Source of the DNA: Mycosarcoma maydis
Lineage: Eukaryota > Basidiomycota > Ustilaginomycetes > Ustilaginales
DNA: 64,000 bases
Assembly (NCBI RefSeq): GCF_000328475.2
Contig: NC_026481.1
Span: 495,476 to 559,475, forward strand
Reading direction: 5' to 3'
A program made the position numbers and the translations under genes. The first letter of the stretch is position 1. Each line of letters begins with the position of its first letter. The notes under the pieces were generated by a model that saw nothing but the letters and a program-made list of their open reading frames with translations, did no database searches and was not told where the DNA came from. This document shows, piece after piece, positions 32,185 to 43,800 of the stretch.

Positions 32185-32550
32185 GTACGAGGATTGAACG
32201 AAACCTCGCTTGCTCTTGCTTTAGTAGATGGTTGCTGGCTGCGAGTGCTCACAAAGCGAGGGGAAAACCCCCATGTGATTGTACGATGGTACGATTGTAT
32301 GAGCGGTTGTGCGGTAACGTGCGTGCGAGCCACCAATAGAGCGGCGGACCTACGGCTGCGATGAAGGGCTGAGGCATGCCATTGCGGTGATGATCAAGGG
32401 CGAAGGACGATGAGGGGCATGGAGCTTTGTTGATGATGGTCAAGATGCAAACGACTGCGACGTTCGAGACAAATGTGAAAGTTGTCTGTTTATGTGACAC
32501 TCACGACTCGTGACTTGATTTGCTCCAACCACCAACCACCAACCGTCAAC

Positions 32551-32586
32551 GTGACCCGTGACCCGTGAACCGTGAATCGTGAACTG
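32551..32586. repeat. Five-copy GTGANNC heptamer array with varied middle bases
   Basis: Units GTGACCC, GTGACCC, GTGAACC, GTGAATC, GTGAACT in perfect 7-bp phase. GTGA is invariant while positions 5-6 change. Confidence 0.9.
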
Positions 32587-32702
32587 TATTCGGTCAACTG
32601 TGAGACTCAACAACGCCTGTCAATTCGTGATTCGTGATTGAATCTGCGAGTCGTTAGTCTCTGTGAGTCGGTGCGTGATGCGGAGAAAAAGGGAGATACT
32701 CA

Positions 32703-32784
32703 GCATTCGTGATTCACGATTCGTGATTCTATAGCCCAACAGCCACGGCGCCTCCGATTCGTGATTCGTGATTTGTGATTCACG
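32703..32784. repeat. Two heptamer clusters in mixed orientation
   Basis: ATTCGTGATTCACGATTCGTGATT at about 32705-32728 and ATTCGTGATTCGTGATTTGTGATTCACG at about 32757-32784. Confidence 0.85.
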
Positions 32785-33365
32785 TCTAATCGTGTGGCAT
32801 CCAGGCAAAATCGCAGTCTTGTTAGTCATGAATCTTTTCTCTCGCAGACACGTCCAAATCGTGAATCGTAAGTCGTGGTCACGGGTAGAAAATCGTGAGT
32901 CGTGAATCGTAAATCACGAATCATACGTGATACGATATGTGCCCGTTGCCGCGTGCCGCGTGCAATTCTCCGTTAGATCGTCACTTGCTCATCCATAATC
33001 AACTTGGGCACGTCCGTCATGAACCGTGAATGCCTGGACAAGATCTTGACGGGTGCTAACTCGTCACTGCTAGACTCCACATAGCTGAACACCATTCACA
33101 TATTCACGATTCTCAACCCAATTCATTTTCGATTCGCAATCATTGTACTGTATCCCATCTCCATCACAGGCTCTTGCCGAGAACAGCAAATGCACAAACA
33201 CGCATCGAGGAAAGACATCTATCCAAATTCGGTACGAGGTGAGCGTCTCCCTTGTCCATTGCCCCAATCAGAACTTGTCACCATCTCATCTGCAAGCACG
33301 CAATCTTGCATCCAAGAATAGCAAGTTGGCGTCCAAAACAGACCTTTCGTCGAGCCATCGCGCGT

Positions 33366-36300
33366 CTACTGCAAAGGCATGGCGCTTTCCTCGCACTTTA
33401 GAATGTAAAACCTCTTGGCAGCCTCCACTGCATCCTCGAGGGCTTGACCGCCCATCTCACCAATACCCTGAGCCGAATCGGTCTTTCCACCACCCTTACC
33501 ACCGACGTGCTGAGCACTGGTTTCGATCCACTCTTTTGCATTCAAACCTTTGGCCTGATCGTGCTTGCTCACGTACGCCACGTGGACCACCTTGGCCTTG
33601 ATCGCGTTTCCATCGGCCACTTTGACACCATTGACATCGAGTTCCTGCGAAAAAAGGTAGGCGGTCTTGTCCATCTTTTTCACCGTGTTCAAGGCCGATT
33701 GCAGAGCTTTCATGTTGGATCCTACGTCAAACTTGTGGATGAAACAAGTCGAATTGGGCTTCGTCTTGAAATGCTCTTCGACAGCGGAAACGACCAACTT
33801 TGTGTCGGCTTTGTCTTTGGCCTTCAGTCCGCTGTCCAGTTTCTTTCGGATGGCAGCAAAAGTTTCGTTGAGCGACGCTTTGCGCACAACGCTCATGTCG
33901 AGCTGCGCAAGCTGCGTTCCGAAAGCTTTGAGCGCTGCATCCTTGGCAGATTGCTCTTGAATCGCATCGATCTCGGCAAGTCGAACTTCGGCGTCGTCCG
34001 CCACCTTGGTCACAGCAGCAGCTTCGTTACCGGTAACTGCAATGATACGTCGAATGCCTTTGGCAATACCAGACTCTTCCGTGATCACAAACTCGCCAAT
34101 CTCGCCCGTCTTGGCAACGTGAGTACCGCCGCAGAACTCGACCGACGTGCCGCGCCACTTGGTGTTCTCAATGTCATCCGCGATCGTGTCAAGGTCGTAC
34201 TCGAGCGTAACAACGCGGACAGGGTTCGGGTAGGCTTCGCCAAACACGGCGCGCAGACCGGGGATCTTTTGAGCAGTGTCGAGAGGCATTTCTTTCGAGT
34301 AGACGCCCACGTCACGCTTGATCCAGTCGATCGAGATATCTTCGATCTTCTTGAGCTCTTGCACGTTGACGCCCTGCTTGTGCGAAAAGTCAAAACGAAG
34401 CTTGGTAGGTGCAACCAACGAACCCTTCTGGTCAATATGGTCGCCAAGCACCTCGCGCAACCCAAAATTGAGAATGTGCGTAGCTGTATGGTTCGACTGC
34501 AATGGTCCACGTCGGCTCTGGTCGTACGAAACGACAACCTCGTCGTTCAGGCCAAGCTCGCCATGCTTCAGGTGACCAATGTGCAGCACGTAGCCAGAGA
34601 ACACTTGGGCGTCTTCGACCACAAATTCCGTCTTGCCGTCGATGACGATCGAGCCCGTGTCGGCCTGTTGACCACCGCTCTCGGCGTAGAGGCAGGTGCG
34701 GTCGAGCAAAATACCAAAGTTCTTGGCGCGGTCGCCAATCTTGCTGGTATTGTCGACAAACGCATGATCTTGGTAGATGGCCTTGACGCTCGCCTTGACC
34801 GTGTTGACGCCGTACTTGAAGTCGTCCTGCGTCTTGGGCACAGACGAGTCTTTCTCGAGATGGCCGAGATCGTGGACGTCGAACTTGACGGCTTCGGTCT
34901 CGCCCTTTTTACCACCAGCCTTGGAGATCTCCTTGGACTCGGCCTGGGCAGCCTCAAACTCCTTTTCGTTGACACCGAGACCTTGCTCCTCGGCCATGAT
35001 GAGCGTCAAGTCGACGGGGAAACCGAAAGTGTCGTACAGCTTCCAGACGTCATTGCCGCTGAGCTGCTTGTTGCCAGCGGCCTTAGCCTTGGCGGCGTAT
35101 TCCTCAAAGAGCCTCTCACCGCGGTCGAGGGTGCGGGCGAAGGAGGCCTCCTCCTCGTCGAGGATCGCCTTGACGTCGTCCACCTTCTTGGTGATCTCGG
35201 GGAAGAAGTGGCCCATCTGTTCGACGAGCGTTGGCACGAGCTGCGAGAAGAAGGAGCCAATGGGCACCTGGAAGTACTTGCGCACGTAGCGCGTGCCTCG
35301 ACGCAAGATACGACGCAGAACGTAGCCACGGCCGTCACGGTCGGGCACACCTCCATCCGAGATGGCGAAGGTCAAGGTTCGGACGTGGTCGGCAACCACA
35401 CGGTAGGCAGTGTCGATACCGTCCTTGTCCTCTGCGCCCAGCTTACCCGTGTAAGCACGGGCGCCGGTGAGCTGCTGGATCTTGTTAAAGATGGGGGTGA
35501 AGACGTCGGTGTCGTAGTTGGAGGGCTTGTCCTGCAGGATCGAGACAAGACGCTCGAAGCCCATTCCCGTGTCGATGTGCTTGGCAGGCAAGGGCCGCAA
35601 CGAGCCGTCATCCTCTCGGTTGAACTGCATGAAAACGTTGTTCCAGATTTCGATGACGTTGGGGTCGTCCTTGTTGACCAAGTCGGCGGCGTTGCGACCG
35701 CCGATCCTGTCATAGTGAATCTCGGAGCATGGTCCGCACGGACCAGTAGCGCCCATCTCCCAAAAGTTGTCCTTGGCATCACCGGTGAGGATGTGGTCCT
35801 CATCGACGCCAACTTTGAGCCAAAGGTCGCGCGCTTCCAGGTCGGGTTCGAGGCCCTGCTTGGCATCACCCTCAAAGTAGGTGACGTAGAGGCGGTCCTT
35901 GGGCAGGCCGTAGACCTTGGTGAGCAGCTCCCAAGCCATCTCAATAGCCTCCTTCTTGAAGTAATCGCCAAACGACCAGTTGCCCAGCATTTCGAAAAAG
36001 GTATGGTGGTAGGTGTCCTTGCCAACGTCGTCGAGGTCGTTATGCTTACCACCTGCACGGATGCACTTTTGCGAATTGACAGCTCGTTTCATGGAGCCGA
36101 ACGACGAGTTGGGGTCTGCAATGCCAAGGAAGATGGGTTTGTACTGGTTCATACCGGCGTTGGCGAAGAGAAGCGTTGGGTCATCGTAGGGAATAGTAGA
36201 AGAGGAAGGGACAAAGGTGTGTTTGCGCTCCTGGAAGTAGCCGGTGAAGGTGTCTCGCACTTTGGTAGCGGGCCAGTCGCCAAAGCGCGAGGTAGTGGCA

Positions 36301-36578
36301 GCGTCGAGCGCGCCAGCGGTAGGCTGCGAGTCAGTCATGGTGGATGTTGGAAGCTTATGACGAGGTCCCAAGAGATGGTGTGACGATCGAACCGAGATAA
36401 GAGACGGAGCTGCTGAAGCAATCGAGCACCGCAAATGTCTAGAAAGGGCAAAAGTCGATTCTGTAGAGTGGATCAAGGCTGTATATACTGGTCGATGGGG
36501 GGCCAATCGAGTTGAAGACGCGATCGAAAACGTGCGTGCGATGCCAGAAGCCAGAAGAGTGACACGAGCTGTTGGCAT
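33366..36578 (-). CDS. ALA1: Alanyl-tRNA synthetase, probably made as mitochondrial and cytosolic forms
   Basis: From the ATG at 36578 the product is 1,070 aa; from the second in-frame ATG at 36338 it is 990 aa. The 80-residue difference is rich in Arg/Ser/Ala/Leu and nearly without acidic residues ('MPTARVTLLASGIARTFSIA'), as in mitochondrial presequences. The 36338 ATG has a strong context (TCCACCATGA), the upstream one a weak context (T at -3), which fits leaky scanning. The class II catalytic domain, editing domain with 'NHTATHILNF' and 'CGGTH' zinc ligands, and C-terminal 'GGKGGGKTDSAQG' are intact. It charges tRNA-Ala and clears mischarged Ser/Gly. No second alanyl-tRNA synthetase gene is visible in the window. 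Dual use is inferred. Confidence 0.93.
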   Translation of the reverse strand: MPTARVTLLASGIARTFSIASSTRLAPHRPVYTALIHSTESTFALSRHLRCSIASAAPSLISVRSSHHLLGPRHKLPTSTMTDSQPTAGALDAATTSRFGDWPATKVRDTFTGYFQERKHTFVPSSSTIPYDDPTLLFANAGMNQYKPIFLGIADPNSSFGSMKRAVNSQKCIRAGGKHNDLDDVGKDTYHHTFFEMLGNWSFGDYFKKEAIEMAWELLTKVYGLPKDRLYVTYFEGDAKQGLEPDLEARDLWLKVGVDEDHILTGDAKDNFWEMGATGPCGPCSEIHYDRIGGRNAADLVNKDDPNVIEIWNNVFMQFNREDDGSLRPLPAKHIDTGMGFERLVSILQDKPSNYDTDVFTPIFNKIQQLTGARAYTGKLGAEDKDGIDTAYRVVADHVRTLTFAISDGGVPDRDGRGYVLRRILRRGTRYVRKYFQVPIGSFFSQLVPTLVEQMGHFFPEITKKVDDVKAILDEEEASFARTLDRGERLFEEYAAKAKAAGNKQLSGNDVWKLYDTFGFPVDLTLIMAEEQGLGVNEKEFEAAQAESKEISKAGGKKGETEAVKFDVHDLGHLEKDSSVPKTQDDFKYGVNTVKASVKAIYQDHAFVDNTSKIGDRAKNFGILLDRTCLYAESGGQQADTGSIVIDGKTEFVVEDAQVFSGYVLHIGHLKHGELGLNDEVVVSYDQSRRGPLQSNHTATHILNFGLREVLGDHIDQKGSLVAPTKLRFDFSHKQGVNVQELKKIEDISIDWIKRDVGVYSKEMPLDTAQKIPGLRAVFGEAYPNPVRVVTLEYDLDTIADDIENTKWRGTSVEFCGGTHVAKTGEIGEFVITEESGIAKGIRRIIAVTGNEAAAVTKVADDAEVRLAEIDAIQEQSAKDAALKAFGTQLAQLDMSVVRKASLNETFAAIRKKLDSGLKAKDKADTKLVVSAVEEHFKTKPNSTCFIHKFDVGSNMKALQSALNTVKKMDKTAYLFSQELDVNGVKVADGNAIKAKVVHVAYVSKHDQAKGLNAKEWIETSAQHVGGKGGGKTDSAQGIGEMGGQALEDAVEAAKRFYILKCEESAMPLQ

Positions 36579-37219
36579 CAACCAGCTGAAACCGTTGTTC
36601 GATTCGTATGCGAAAGTGAAAGTGCTGCCTGCTGTCGTCGATGCGAGAAGCAAGAAGTAAGGAGGACAAGATGATGGCGAGAGCACGAGATAGCAATCTG
36701 AGCGAGATAAGTAGTTAACTTATGGCAAATCTTTTTGTGTGCACAACTTTGCTGCGCACGTCCGCGAACCAGAGAGCTCGGTTCTAAGCACACACACACA
36801 CACACACACACGAGGGCTTTTCTTCCACTCACGACTCGCGGCGTCACAAAAAATTCGTGAGTCGTCATTTCACTGTTCGTGTTTGGCTGGCTCGCTATTC
36901 GTGATTCTTCTCCGGAATGCGTTGGTTGGTTGGCCCATTCTGTAAATTGGCACGCATCATTTGTGACTCGGTCCTGCAATTACATACGCATGACTAATAC
37001 TCACCTCCAATTCTCATATTTCAGGGTCCACTGCAAAATACGATTCACGATTGTCAAATGTCGCCAGACCGCATCAAGGGGCTGAACGGTGGACATGACT
37101 CGGAATTCAAAGGTGCAGACAACATCGCATTGTGGTTCTTGGCTGATGCCAGTGTTATATTCCAAGTTGTCCGATGGGTTGGAGAAGAATCTGTTCGCTT
37201 GGATGGTCAAGCGCTCACC
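36579..37219. other. Spacer between alanyl-tRNA synthetase and RMI1
   Basis: 640 bp with a (CA)n microsatellite at about 36789-36811 and heptamer words at about 36855-36910. It holds the synthetase promoter and the RMI1 3' end. No gene was seen. Confidence 0.6.
36789..36811. repeat. (CA)n microsatellite, about 11 units
   Basis: Uninterrupted dinucleotide run about 210 bp upstream of the synthetase start. Confidence 0.9.
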
Positions 37220-38678
37220 CTACGGCTCAGGCGAAGACTCGATGACAATCGGCTCCTCGCGAGAGCTGTGGAGAGCCTTTGGTGGCATGCTGCTGCTCTG
37301 TCTGCCATCTCCTTGCTGAGACCTTTCAAACCCTCCCATTCCCGCTGAGCCTGTGCCGCCGAGAATACTGTCTGGAATTGAAGCAAACAAGTCATCATCG
37401 TCGCTGTCAATCAGAGAGATTGGATCTTCCTGTGTCGCATGCGTTTTAGGTGGCGCATCAGCCGCACGTTGGCTCCGAACCTTGCCACCCGAGCTTTGCG
37501 TCATGCCCTCGGGCACGATCAGTGTTGCTGGCCGCCGCCCTGTTGGAGGCGGCAGTGCTGAATCCGATATGATGATGGATTGGGCGTTGCCAGTGTCTTT
37601 GTTTGTCGAGCTGGACGCCGTATTTGTCGATACAGTCGGTCGTTTTGAAGAGGAAGCGGCGGTCATGATCTCTTCTTCAGCTTCGAGCGCTGCCAGAAGC
37701 TCACACTCGTCTTCGTCCGGACTGGAACCGCGTCTGAAATCTTCGACTTTCTCGCTTCTTGGTGCAGCGCCATGTGTCGGTGTGATAGCAACTCTTTCGC
37801 CATCGGCCGGTGTATCGCTCTGCGGGGGTTTTCCAAGCTGAGATCGTAGCTTGTCGATAAATCTGTCTTCCGCCACTTGGTCTTTCTCCCGCACACATCC
37901 GCCTTCCACGACGACCGTTTGAGGCGTCAACAACAAGCAACCATCCTTGACAGCTACTCCTTTGAGCAGCAGCTTGGTCCCAATTTTCGTCGTGTTCATA
38001 TCAAGCCCAATGATGCGCTGCCATTCGATCGCGCACACGCTGGTACCGTTGCCGCCATCCGCGAGCTCGAGCTTGAGCATTCTCCTGGGGTACACGGTGG
38101 TGGCTTGGATCTTGTCATCTTGTTGCGCTTGGAAGTCGGCCATGTGGTCTGCTTCCGTCGCAGTGTTTGACTCTGCTGGTACCTGATTCGGATCCATGTT
38201 GGCACACCGAGCGTCTCTTCGCGCATGGGCAATTTCGAGCTGGTAGGAAGCAGAGTAGCCAATATCGATCATGCTTTCGATCTGTACCAAGATGGCTCCA
38301 CGACCGGATTCTCCGATTTTGCCAGAGCTAGAGGTGAGAGCAGCAGCATTGATACGGCTGTATGAAGCGGGCACTACTTTGGCTAGATCCGAGTCAAGCA
38401 GCTCTTGCCTCACTGCTTCCGCCAGCTGATCGGACGATGCAGCGTACGACCCCAAGCCACGCTGGCGGACGTTTCTGACACAATTTGACCTGTGCGGGTG
38501 ATCAAGAGCGATTCAGAATGCAAGCATGGGTCAGTGACAGCTGTCAAAGAAAGACAAGGCCAGATATTCAAAGATGCGAAGTCTCGACTTACAACCAGGA
38601 GGGGTCAACATCCAAAGTGGGGTACCTCGCTGCCAAGAGGCGTGACACTGCGAGGGGTACCTGTTCGTTATCCACCAT
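37220..38678 (-). CDS. RMI1: RecQ-mediated genome instability protein 1 (Rmi1), two exons
   Basis: Exons 38678-38593 and 38489-37220 (intron 103 bp, GTAAGT...CACAG) give 451 aa. The single long open frame lacks an ATG near its start; the short upstream exon supplies one ('MVDNEQVPLAVSRLLAARYP') and joins in phase through a Leu codon at the conserved Trp-Leu of the RMI1 N-terminal helical domain. The OB fold is at about residues 145-205 ('PRRMLKLELADG', 'IIGLDMNTTKIGTKLLLKG', 'CLLLTPQTVVVEGG'). The rest is acidic, Ser-rich and disordered. Rmi1 partners Top3 and the RecQ helicase Sgs1/BLM to dissolve double Holliday junctions in the nucleus. The gene model is from sequence alone. Confidence 0.87.
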
Positions 38679-39105
38679 CCTGAGGATACAGTGTGAGTTG
38701 CTGCTCGAACTACATCGTTGAACCGGACAAGGCGCGTTTCTTGCAGGAACAAACGTGTTGGGTCCAGATTCAAGATCGAAAGCAACTGAGCTGAAAAAGT
38801 CGTGGGGGTGCGAATTGCCGGCATCCGAGCATTTCGCCGAAATCACGAATCACGAATCGTGAATGTCACAGAGTGACACAATTTGAACGCGACTCGCTTC
38901 TCTCGTGTCTGTTGCTCACACTTGACGCGCAGAGGCCTGGATCATATGGCGACGCACTAAATGACACTCGTGACTGACAACTTTCACGTACAGTATGTCT
39001 GCTTGTGTAATTCTGTGATTGCCGTAGAGTCGCTGTTTCGTGAATACTGTATACCATGTCGTACAGAAACTAGTAAGCTCTTTGCAGCTGCACTCACGAC
39101 TGGCG
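38679..39105. other. Spacer upstream of RMI1
   Basis: 427 bp with a TCACGAA/TCGTGAA cluster at about 38840-38864. No gene was seen. Confidence 0.6.
38840..38864. repeat. Heptamer cluster AATCACGAATCACGAATCGTGAAT
   Basis: Two direct TCACGAA units run into an inverted TCGTGAA unit, forming a short palindrome. Confidence 0.88.
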
Positions 39106-40641
39106 CTAGGAGAGTACATCTGCCATGGCTTGTGCCTCGTCTTCTGGCAACTCGACGGTCGACGGATCTTGAACTTGGTCAGGTGGCTTGGTTTTTGACG
39201 CCTGGAGGTGGCTCGGACGGAAGGCAGGACAGCGATCAATGCAGCTATCGGGCAGCCACAACTCGAGCAATTTCAGAAAGAGCATGTCTACGACCACGAT
39301 AATGACAAAGATCTTGCCTGCAATGACGCCTCCTGCACTGTATCTAGCCAAGCGTTCAGAAGGGCGTGGCAATTCGTTCTGCATCGCTTGGTGGTATACG
39401 CTGTCGACGCGTTTGGCGACGTCTGACCAGGAATACATGTGCTTGACCGCTTGGTGGTATGCCAAAGGATCGTGCTTTCCCGCTCGAACGTATGCAATGG
39501 CATCGTCCATCGCTCGCACAATGTCGTCCTCCTCCGGTTTGGCAAGCCGCACCATCGACGGTGGTAGCACTTCCGGAATGCCGCCCACCCGCGTCGAAAC
39601 GATGAAAAGGCCTGCACATGCGGCTTCGATGATGCCAGTGCCGAATGCCTCGGTCAACGATGTGTTGAGAAAGATCGCCCCGCGTGTCAAATGGTCTCTC
39701 ACGTCGCCTTGACGTACAGCTCCGCAAAGCTCGACGCGATCTTGCAGCAGGAATCGCTCCCGCATCTGCTCTAGTTCCACTCTTTTCGGTCCATCACCGC
39801 CTGGAGTGACACATGGACGAGTAAACATGGGTTAGCTCAACTTTTTCTGGTGCCTAAACCTCATAGCTAGCGGCTCGACTTACCAATGAGAAAGTGAAGA
39901 TCTGAGTGAGCTGTACAAAGCCTTGGAATCGCTGCAATCAACAGATCGATCCCCTTACGATACATTAGTCGGCTCAAAACGACCACAGTCAGCTTGTCTG
40001 TCTGTGTGCGCGAAGGATCAGGCAAAAACTGCTCAGCGACTACCGCGTTGGGAATCACTGAGACCTTGCTAGGATCCAGATTAGCACGCAGGGTCGTATT
40101 CTCCTTGCCAGTATGTGAGACGCAAATCACAGCGTCGACATCGCTCAGCGCAAATCGAAGCAGCTTGTTGGTCAAAATCGAAGCCGTGTCCGCAAAGCCA
40201 AACAGACTGTGATCGGTAAACACCGCGCGCAATCCCAACGTACGCGCGTGAAGGATGCCTTCGTGAGCCATGGACGACAGCGCTTGATGTCCGTGGACAA
40301 TCTGAATTTGCTCGCGGATGAGAATCGATCGTAGAGCAGGGAAGAGCGCGAAAAAGTTGGGAAGCGTGTCTTGACGAGCGATCACCTGGTACGGAACGTG
40401 ATATACTTTGAGCCCGTTGGACAGATAGCGTACGCCGACGCGATCCGGCACGTAGGCATGCGTGATCACGATGACCTGTCCAAAGAGCAAAGAGAGCTCA
40501 ACGTCAATAACCGGGAAACTATTCAGGTGCACATGTCAAGGACAAACCCACCTTGTGGCCTAGAGACAATAGTCGACCCCCAACAAAGTAGATGTGTCCT
40601 TCCACGCCGCCGACGTTTGGATAGAAGAAGTCTGAGACCAT
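39106..40641 (-). CDS. GPI3: GPI-anchor GlcNAc transferase catalytic subunit (PIG-A / Gpi3), three exons
   Basis: Exons 40641-40552, 40475-39884 and 39800-39106 (introns 76 and 83 bp, both GT...AG) give 458 aa. Exon 1 starts '[19 protein letters not shown]', the family N-terminus; exon 2 continues '[10 protein letters not shown]'-like sequence and '[18 protein letters not shown]'; exon 3 has the GT4 EX7E-type motif in '[17 protein letters not shown]' and a C-terminal membrane helix ('[23 protein letters not shown]'). The enzyme transfers GlcNAc from UDP-GlcNAc to phosphatidylinositol at the cytosolic ER face, the first step of GPI anchors. A slightly longer N-terminus from an upstream exon cannot be ruled out. 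Confidence 0.92.
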
Positions 40642-40841
40642 CCTGAGCAGGCAGTTCAAGCAAGAGAGATACCATCATAAAGCCAGAAAAGAATCGCACG
40701 TTTCAGAGCCAGAGTCCAGACACGAGCAAATTTTCAAGAGGTTGCGAGCTTGTCAGTTCTAATTGCCCATTTCCATTTTCTAGTGACATGTCCGCGACAG
40801 TTCAGTGCGGAACTGCACAAGGGAAGGGCATGGATCAATGC

Positions 40842-43800
40842 TCACGCAATCTTGTAGCGAGGCTGAGTGCTCGCATTCGAGTTTTCAATCGTCTCCATCG
40901 TTTCCGCCTTCGAGTCCGTCGGCACGTGTAATCCCAACGAGGAGAGGTCAATTCCCAGGCTTGTGGCAATCGATTCTGCCGCTCGATCGGCCCCAGAAGC
41001 AGTTTCGTTGGCTTGGCCAAGCATCTTTCGTGTAAGCAACAAGCGCATGGCGAGCATGTGTGTGGCCACTCGGTCAAATTTCGTTCCGCTCGAGAGCGCA
41101 TTGTCAAGGCGAACAAGGCTCTTGCCCGTTTGTTTCTGAATCTCTGCACGCTCTGACGAATTAAGTGAGCCGAGATTGATAAATCTGGCGGCACGTCGAA
41201 GGCTGGCCTCGGGATCACGGAACTGATTCGGCTTTTCCTCGGCGAACAACATCGTATTGGTCGACAGGGCTTGATCGAACGACTGGTCCATCGCAACTGT
41301 CGAGCAGAACAACTGGTCTCGAACGTACTTGTCCCAGGCATTGGCAGGATCGGCCACTTGCCTTGAGGCATGGAAAGCAGCCATCCAGCTCCACGCTCGG
41401 TCGGTAGATACGTCCGGACTAGCTCCCCCACGTCGTGCCAGTTGCTGCATCGCTTCGCATCGTGTCACTGTAGCACCGCTCGAGTATTCCGATGGCGCCG
41501 AGACCGTCTCGCCAATCATGGCGGCAGCCTCAGCGCGAACCTCCTCATCGTCGTCGGTGAGCAGGTCGATAGCCGCAATTCGAGCTTTGAACAGCGCAGA
41601 TTCAGTTGCGTCGTGCAACCGCGACGACTTTGCAGACTTCGCGGGGAAGAGAATGGACCTTAGCACACTCAACGCCTCGACGGCCGCTTCTCGCGATTGC
41701 ACCGATGCGTAGTCATCTGCGCACCTGGTCACGGCCCAAGACCATTGCTGCAAAATGTCTTGTACGCCTTTACCGTGAGTTTCCCGAACCGTCAACAACT
41801 TGCACAGGTCAGAGAGGTAAGGGAGAAGCGCTTCCCGTAAGGGCACGCAGACGGTGCTGCGTACACTGTGGGCGACCGAGGTGGTTTCTGAAATGAGTGT
41901 ATCTTGAGTGAAGACGCTCTTGAGCCAAGAAGCACCTTGGTTATCTGATTGAACGGCGATTTGGTGCAGAACTGTGGCTGAATGGACACGATGCCAAATG
42001 CCTTCCTCCTCATCTTGTGTTGTAGCATGAAGCTTGCGAACGAAGCAAGGTACGAGCTCAGGCTGTCGGAGCGATGATTGTTGGAGAGCGCTAAAGCCGT
42101 CGTCTCCATTGAGTGCCTCGAGACAAGCGATCCGCACATCTGGTGACGCAAAAGCCATGTGCTTGCCGCAAACCTCCAGGAAAGAGTCGGAGCTCGAACC
42201 TTTCGCTGCTAGCTGCAATTGCAGCCGGGTGCAGACGCCGAGCAAGGCGGGCCCTCCGGGCGAACAAGTCATTTTGGCCAAGACGTCGGGTCTCTCTGCA
42301 TCCGCAAGCAGCATCGATGTCCAGATCATCACTTCTCGTAAGAGGTGCTGGGCAGCGTCGAGGAAAGCAGCCTCGCGAATCCCGACCAGGTCTTGGACCA
42401 CTTCCAGGAATGCCGCCTGCGTGATGGCACACCGGTTCCTTTCGAGCAACTTGCTTGCATTCACGGTCATGGTTTCGGTAAGGAGCGCCACATCATTCGC
42501 TAGGGCGGCCGTGGGCGCTACTGCATCTTCAACGCTTTTCAACAGCCTCTGAAGCAACAAGAGCTTTCCATGCACCTCGTTTTGCGAATGAAGTCCGATA
42601 GTTTCGAGGATAACGCTTGCGTGATGTGCCGCGGATATCAGAGGCACGAAAGCAGCGTACGCCTTTGCTGCTACCTCTCGCACCTTCCAGACCTTATTGG
42701 TCAGGCACTTGGACAACGACGTACGATAAACTTGCATTCTCCTTGCTTCGTCTTGCCTTACCGGCTCGTTCTCGGGTGCCTGCATCCTGCTGAAGAGCAT
42801 GACCACAGCGAAGAGGCTGGATTCTGAGCCGTCATCGCCATCTACATCCTCCGTGCTAGTGTCGCTGAGGACGCGTCGGAGAAAAGCGTCGAGGTTGGGA
42901 TAGGCGGCAAAAAATTCGTCCACGGGCATACGCGCGTCCTTGGTGTCTTTGTTGGTGTTCCTGCTTCCGAAAATCTTGATGCTCAACGACGAAAAGAGCA
43001 TCATGCTGACGTTGCGCAAGCCCCAGAATCGCGAGCGGAACCTACTGATGGTCAGTTCAAGAAGTGAGCCAAGATAAGGAGACATGTGGTCCGTCAGTCC
43101 CCCATCCATGACGAGGACTCTCAAGATGTTTAGCGCATGAATCGATGCGACCGGCATCACATCCAGCTGGGACGAATCTTGCGATGCGATCTGCATAAGG
43201 CGGCTGACCGTCGACCGGAGAACTGAAGCATCCGACTTGTTTGGCTGAGCGCTAACGAGGGCAAGCACGGCATATCCAATACCAGCACTGCGGCGTGTGA
43301 TGCTGAGCTGCGAGCCAGACTGCGCCACTGTATCCAGAAAGGCGGAAATCCACTGCTGTGGCAAGCCGGCAATATCGGAGGCATTGCTTCGAACGATGGC
43401 CGAGGCAGCATTGCAATAGGCAGGGTAAATGGTGCTGAAAGCGCCTCGATGGCGAACCTGAGTAAGCCACATGTTGAAGCGTTGACCTACTGCCTCGATG
43501 GCTTGAATGCTGTAAATCTCTCGCCAGATATCAGTTGCGTGGTTTGGAGAAGCGGCTTCGGGCCCCTTTTTGCCACGCACAGAAGGAGGCAATGCGAGAA
43601 CAATGGCAACAAGGACGCCTAGTAGAGCGCTTGCCTCTTTCATGCCTCTCCACGAGTATGACAGGATGACTTGGTGCATCGGTCCTGCATTCGACTCCTC
43701 TTGCGGATGCATGAAAGCTGCTTTTGCATCGCCATCAGCTGCCTGCATCGCGAGAGCAGTCTCATGAGAGGCGGGCTGGTCGAGACCAACATTGGCGTCT

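Larger units (their letters stand above)
32185..33365. other. Heptamer-rich spacer upstream of adenylate cyclase
   Basis: 1.2 kb between the cyclase start and the alanyl-tRNA synthetase stop. Heptamer blocks are at 32551-32586, 32622-32640, 32703-32730, 32755-32784 and about 32890-32925. It probably contains the uac1 promoter on its left side. No gene was seen. Confidence 0.65.

Noticed and set aside
33444..36383. 979-codon open frame antisense to alanyl-tRNA synthetase
   Set aside because: It lies wholly over the real gene in the complementary frame; its length follows from strong codon bias that leaves few stops antisense. The peptide shows no domain.
40641..40700. Extra 5' exon for GPI3 beginning at an ATGATG near 40674
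   Set aside because: It would need a 35-nt intron, below the size of every other intron seen in this window.
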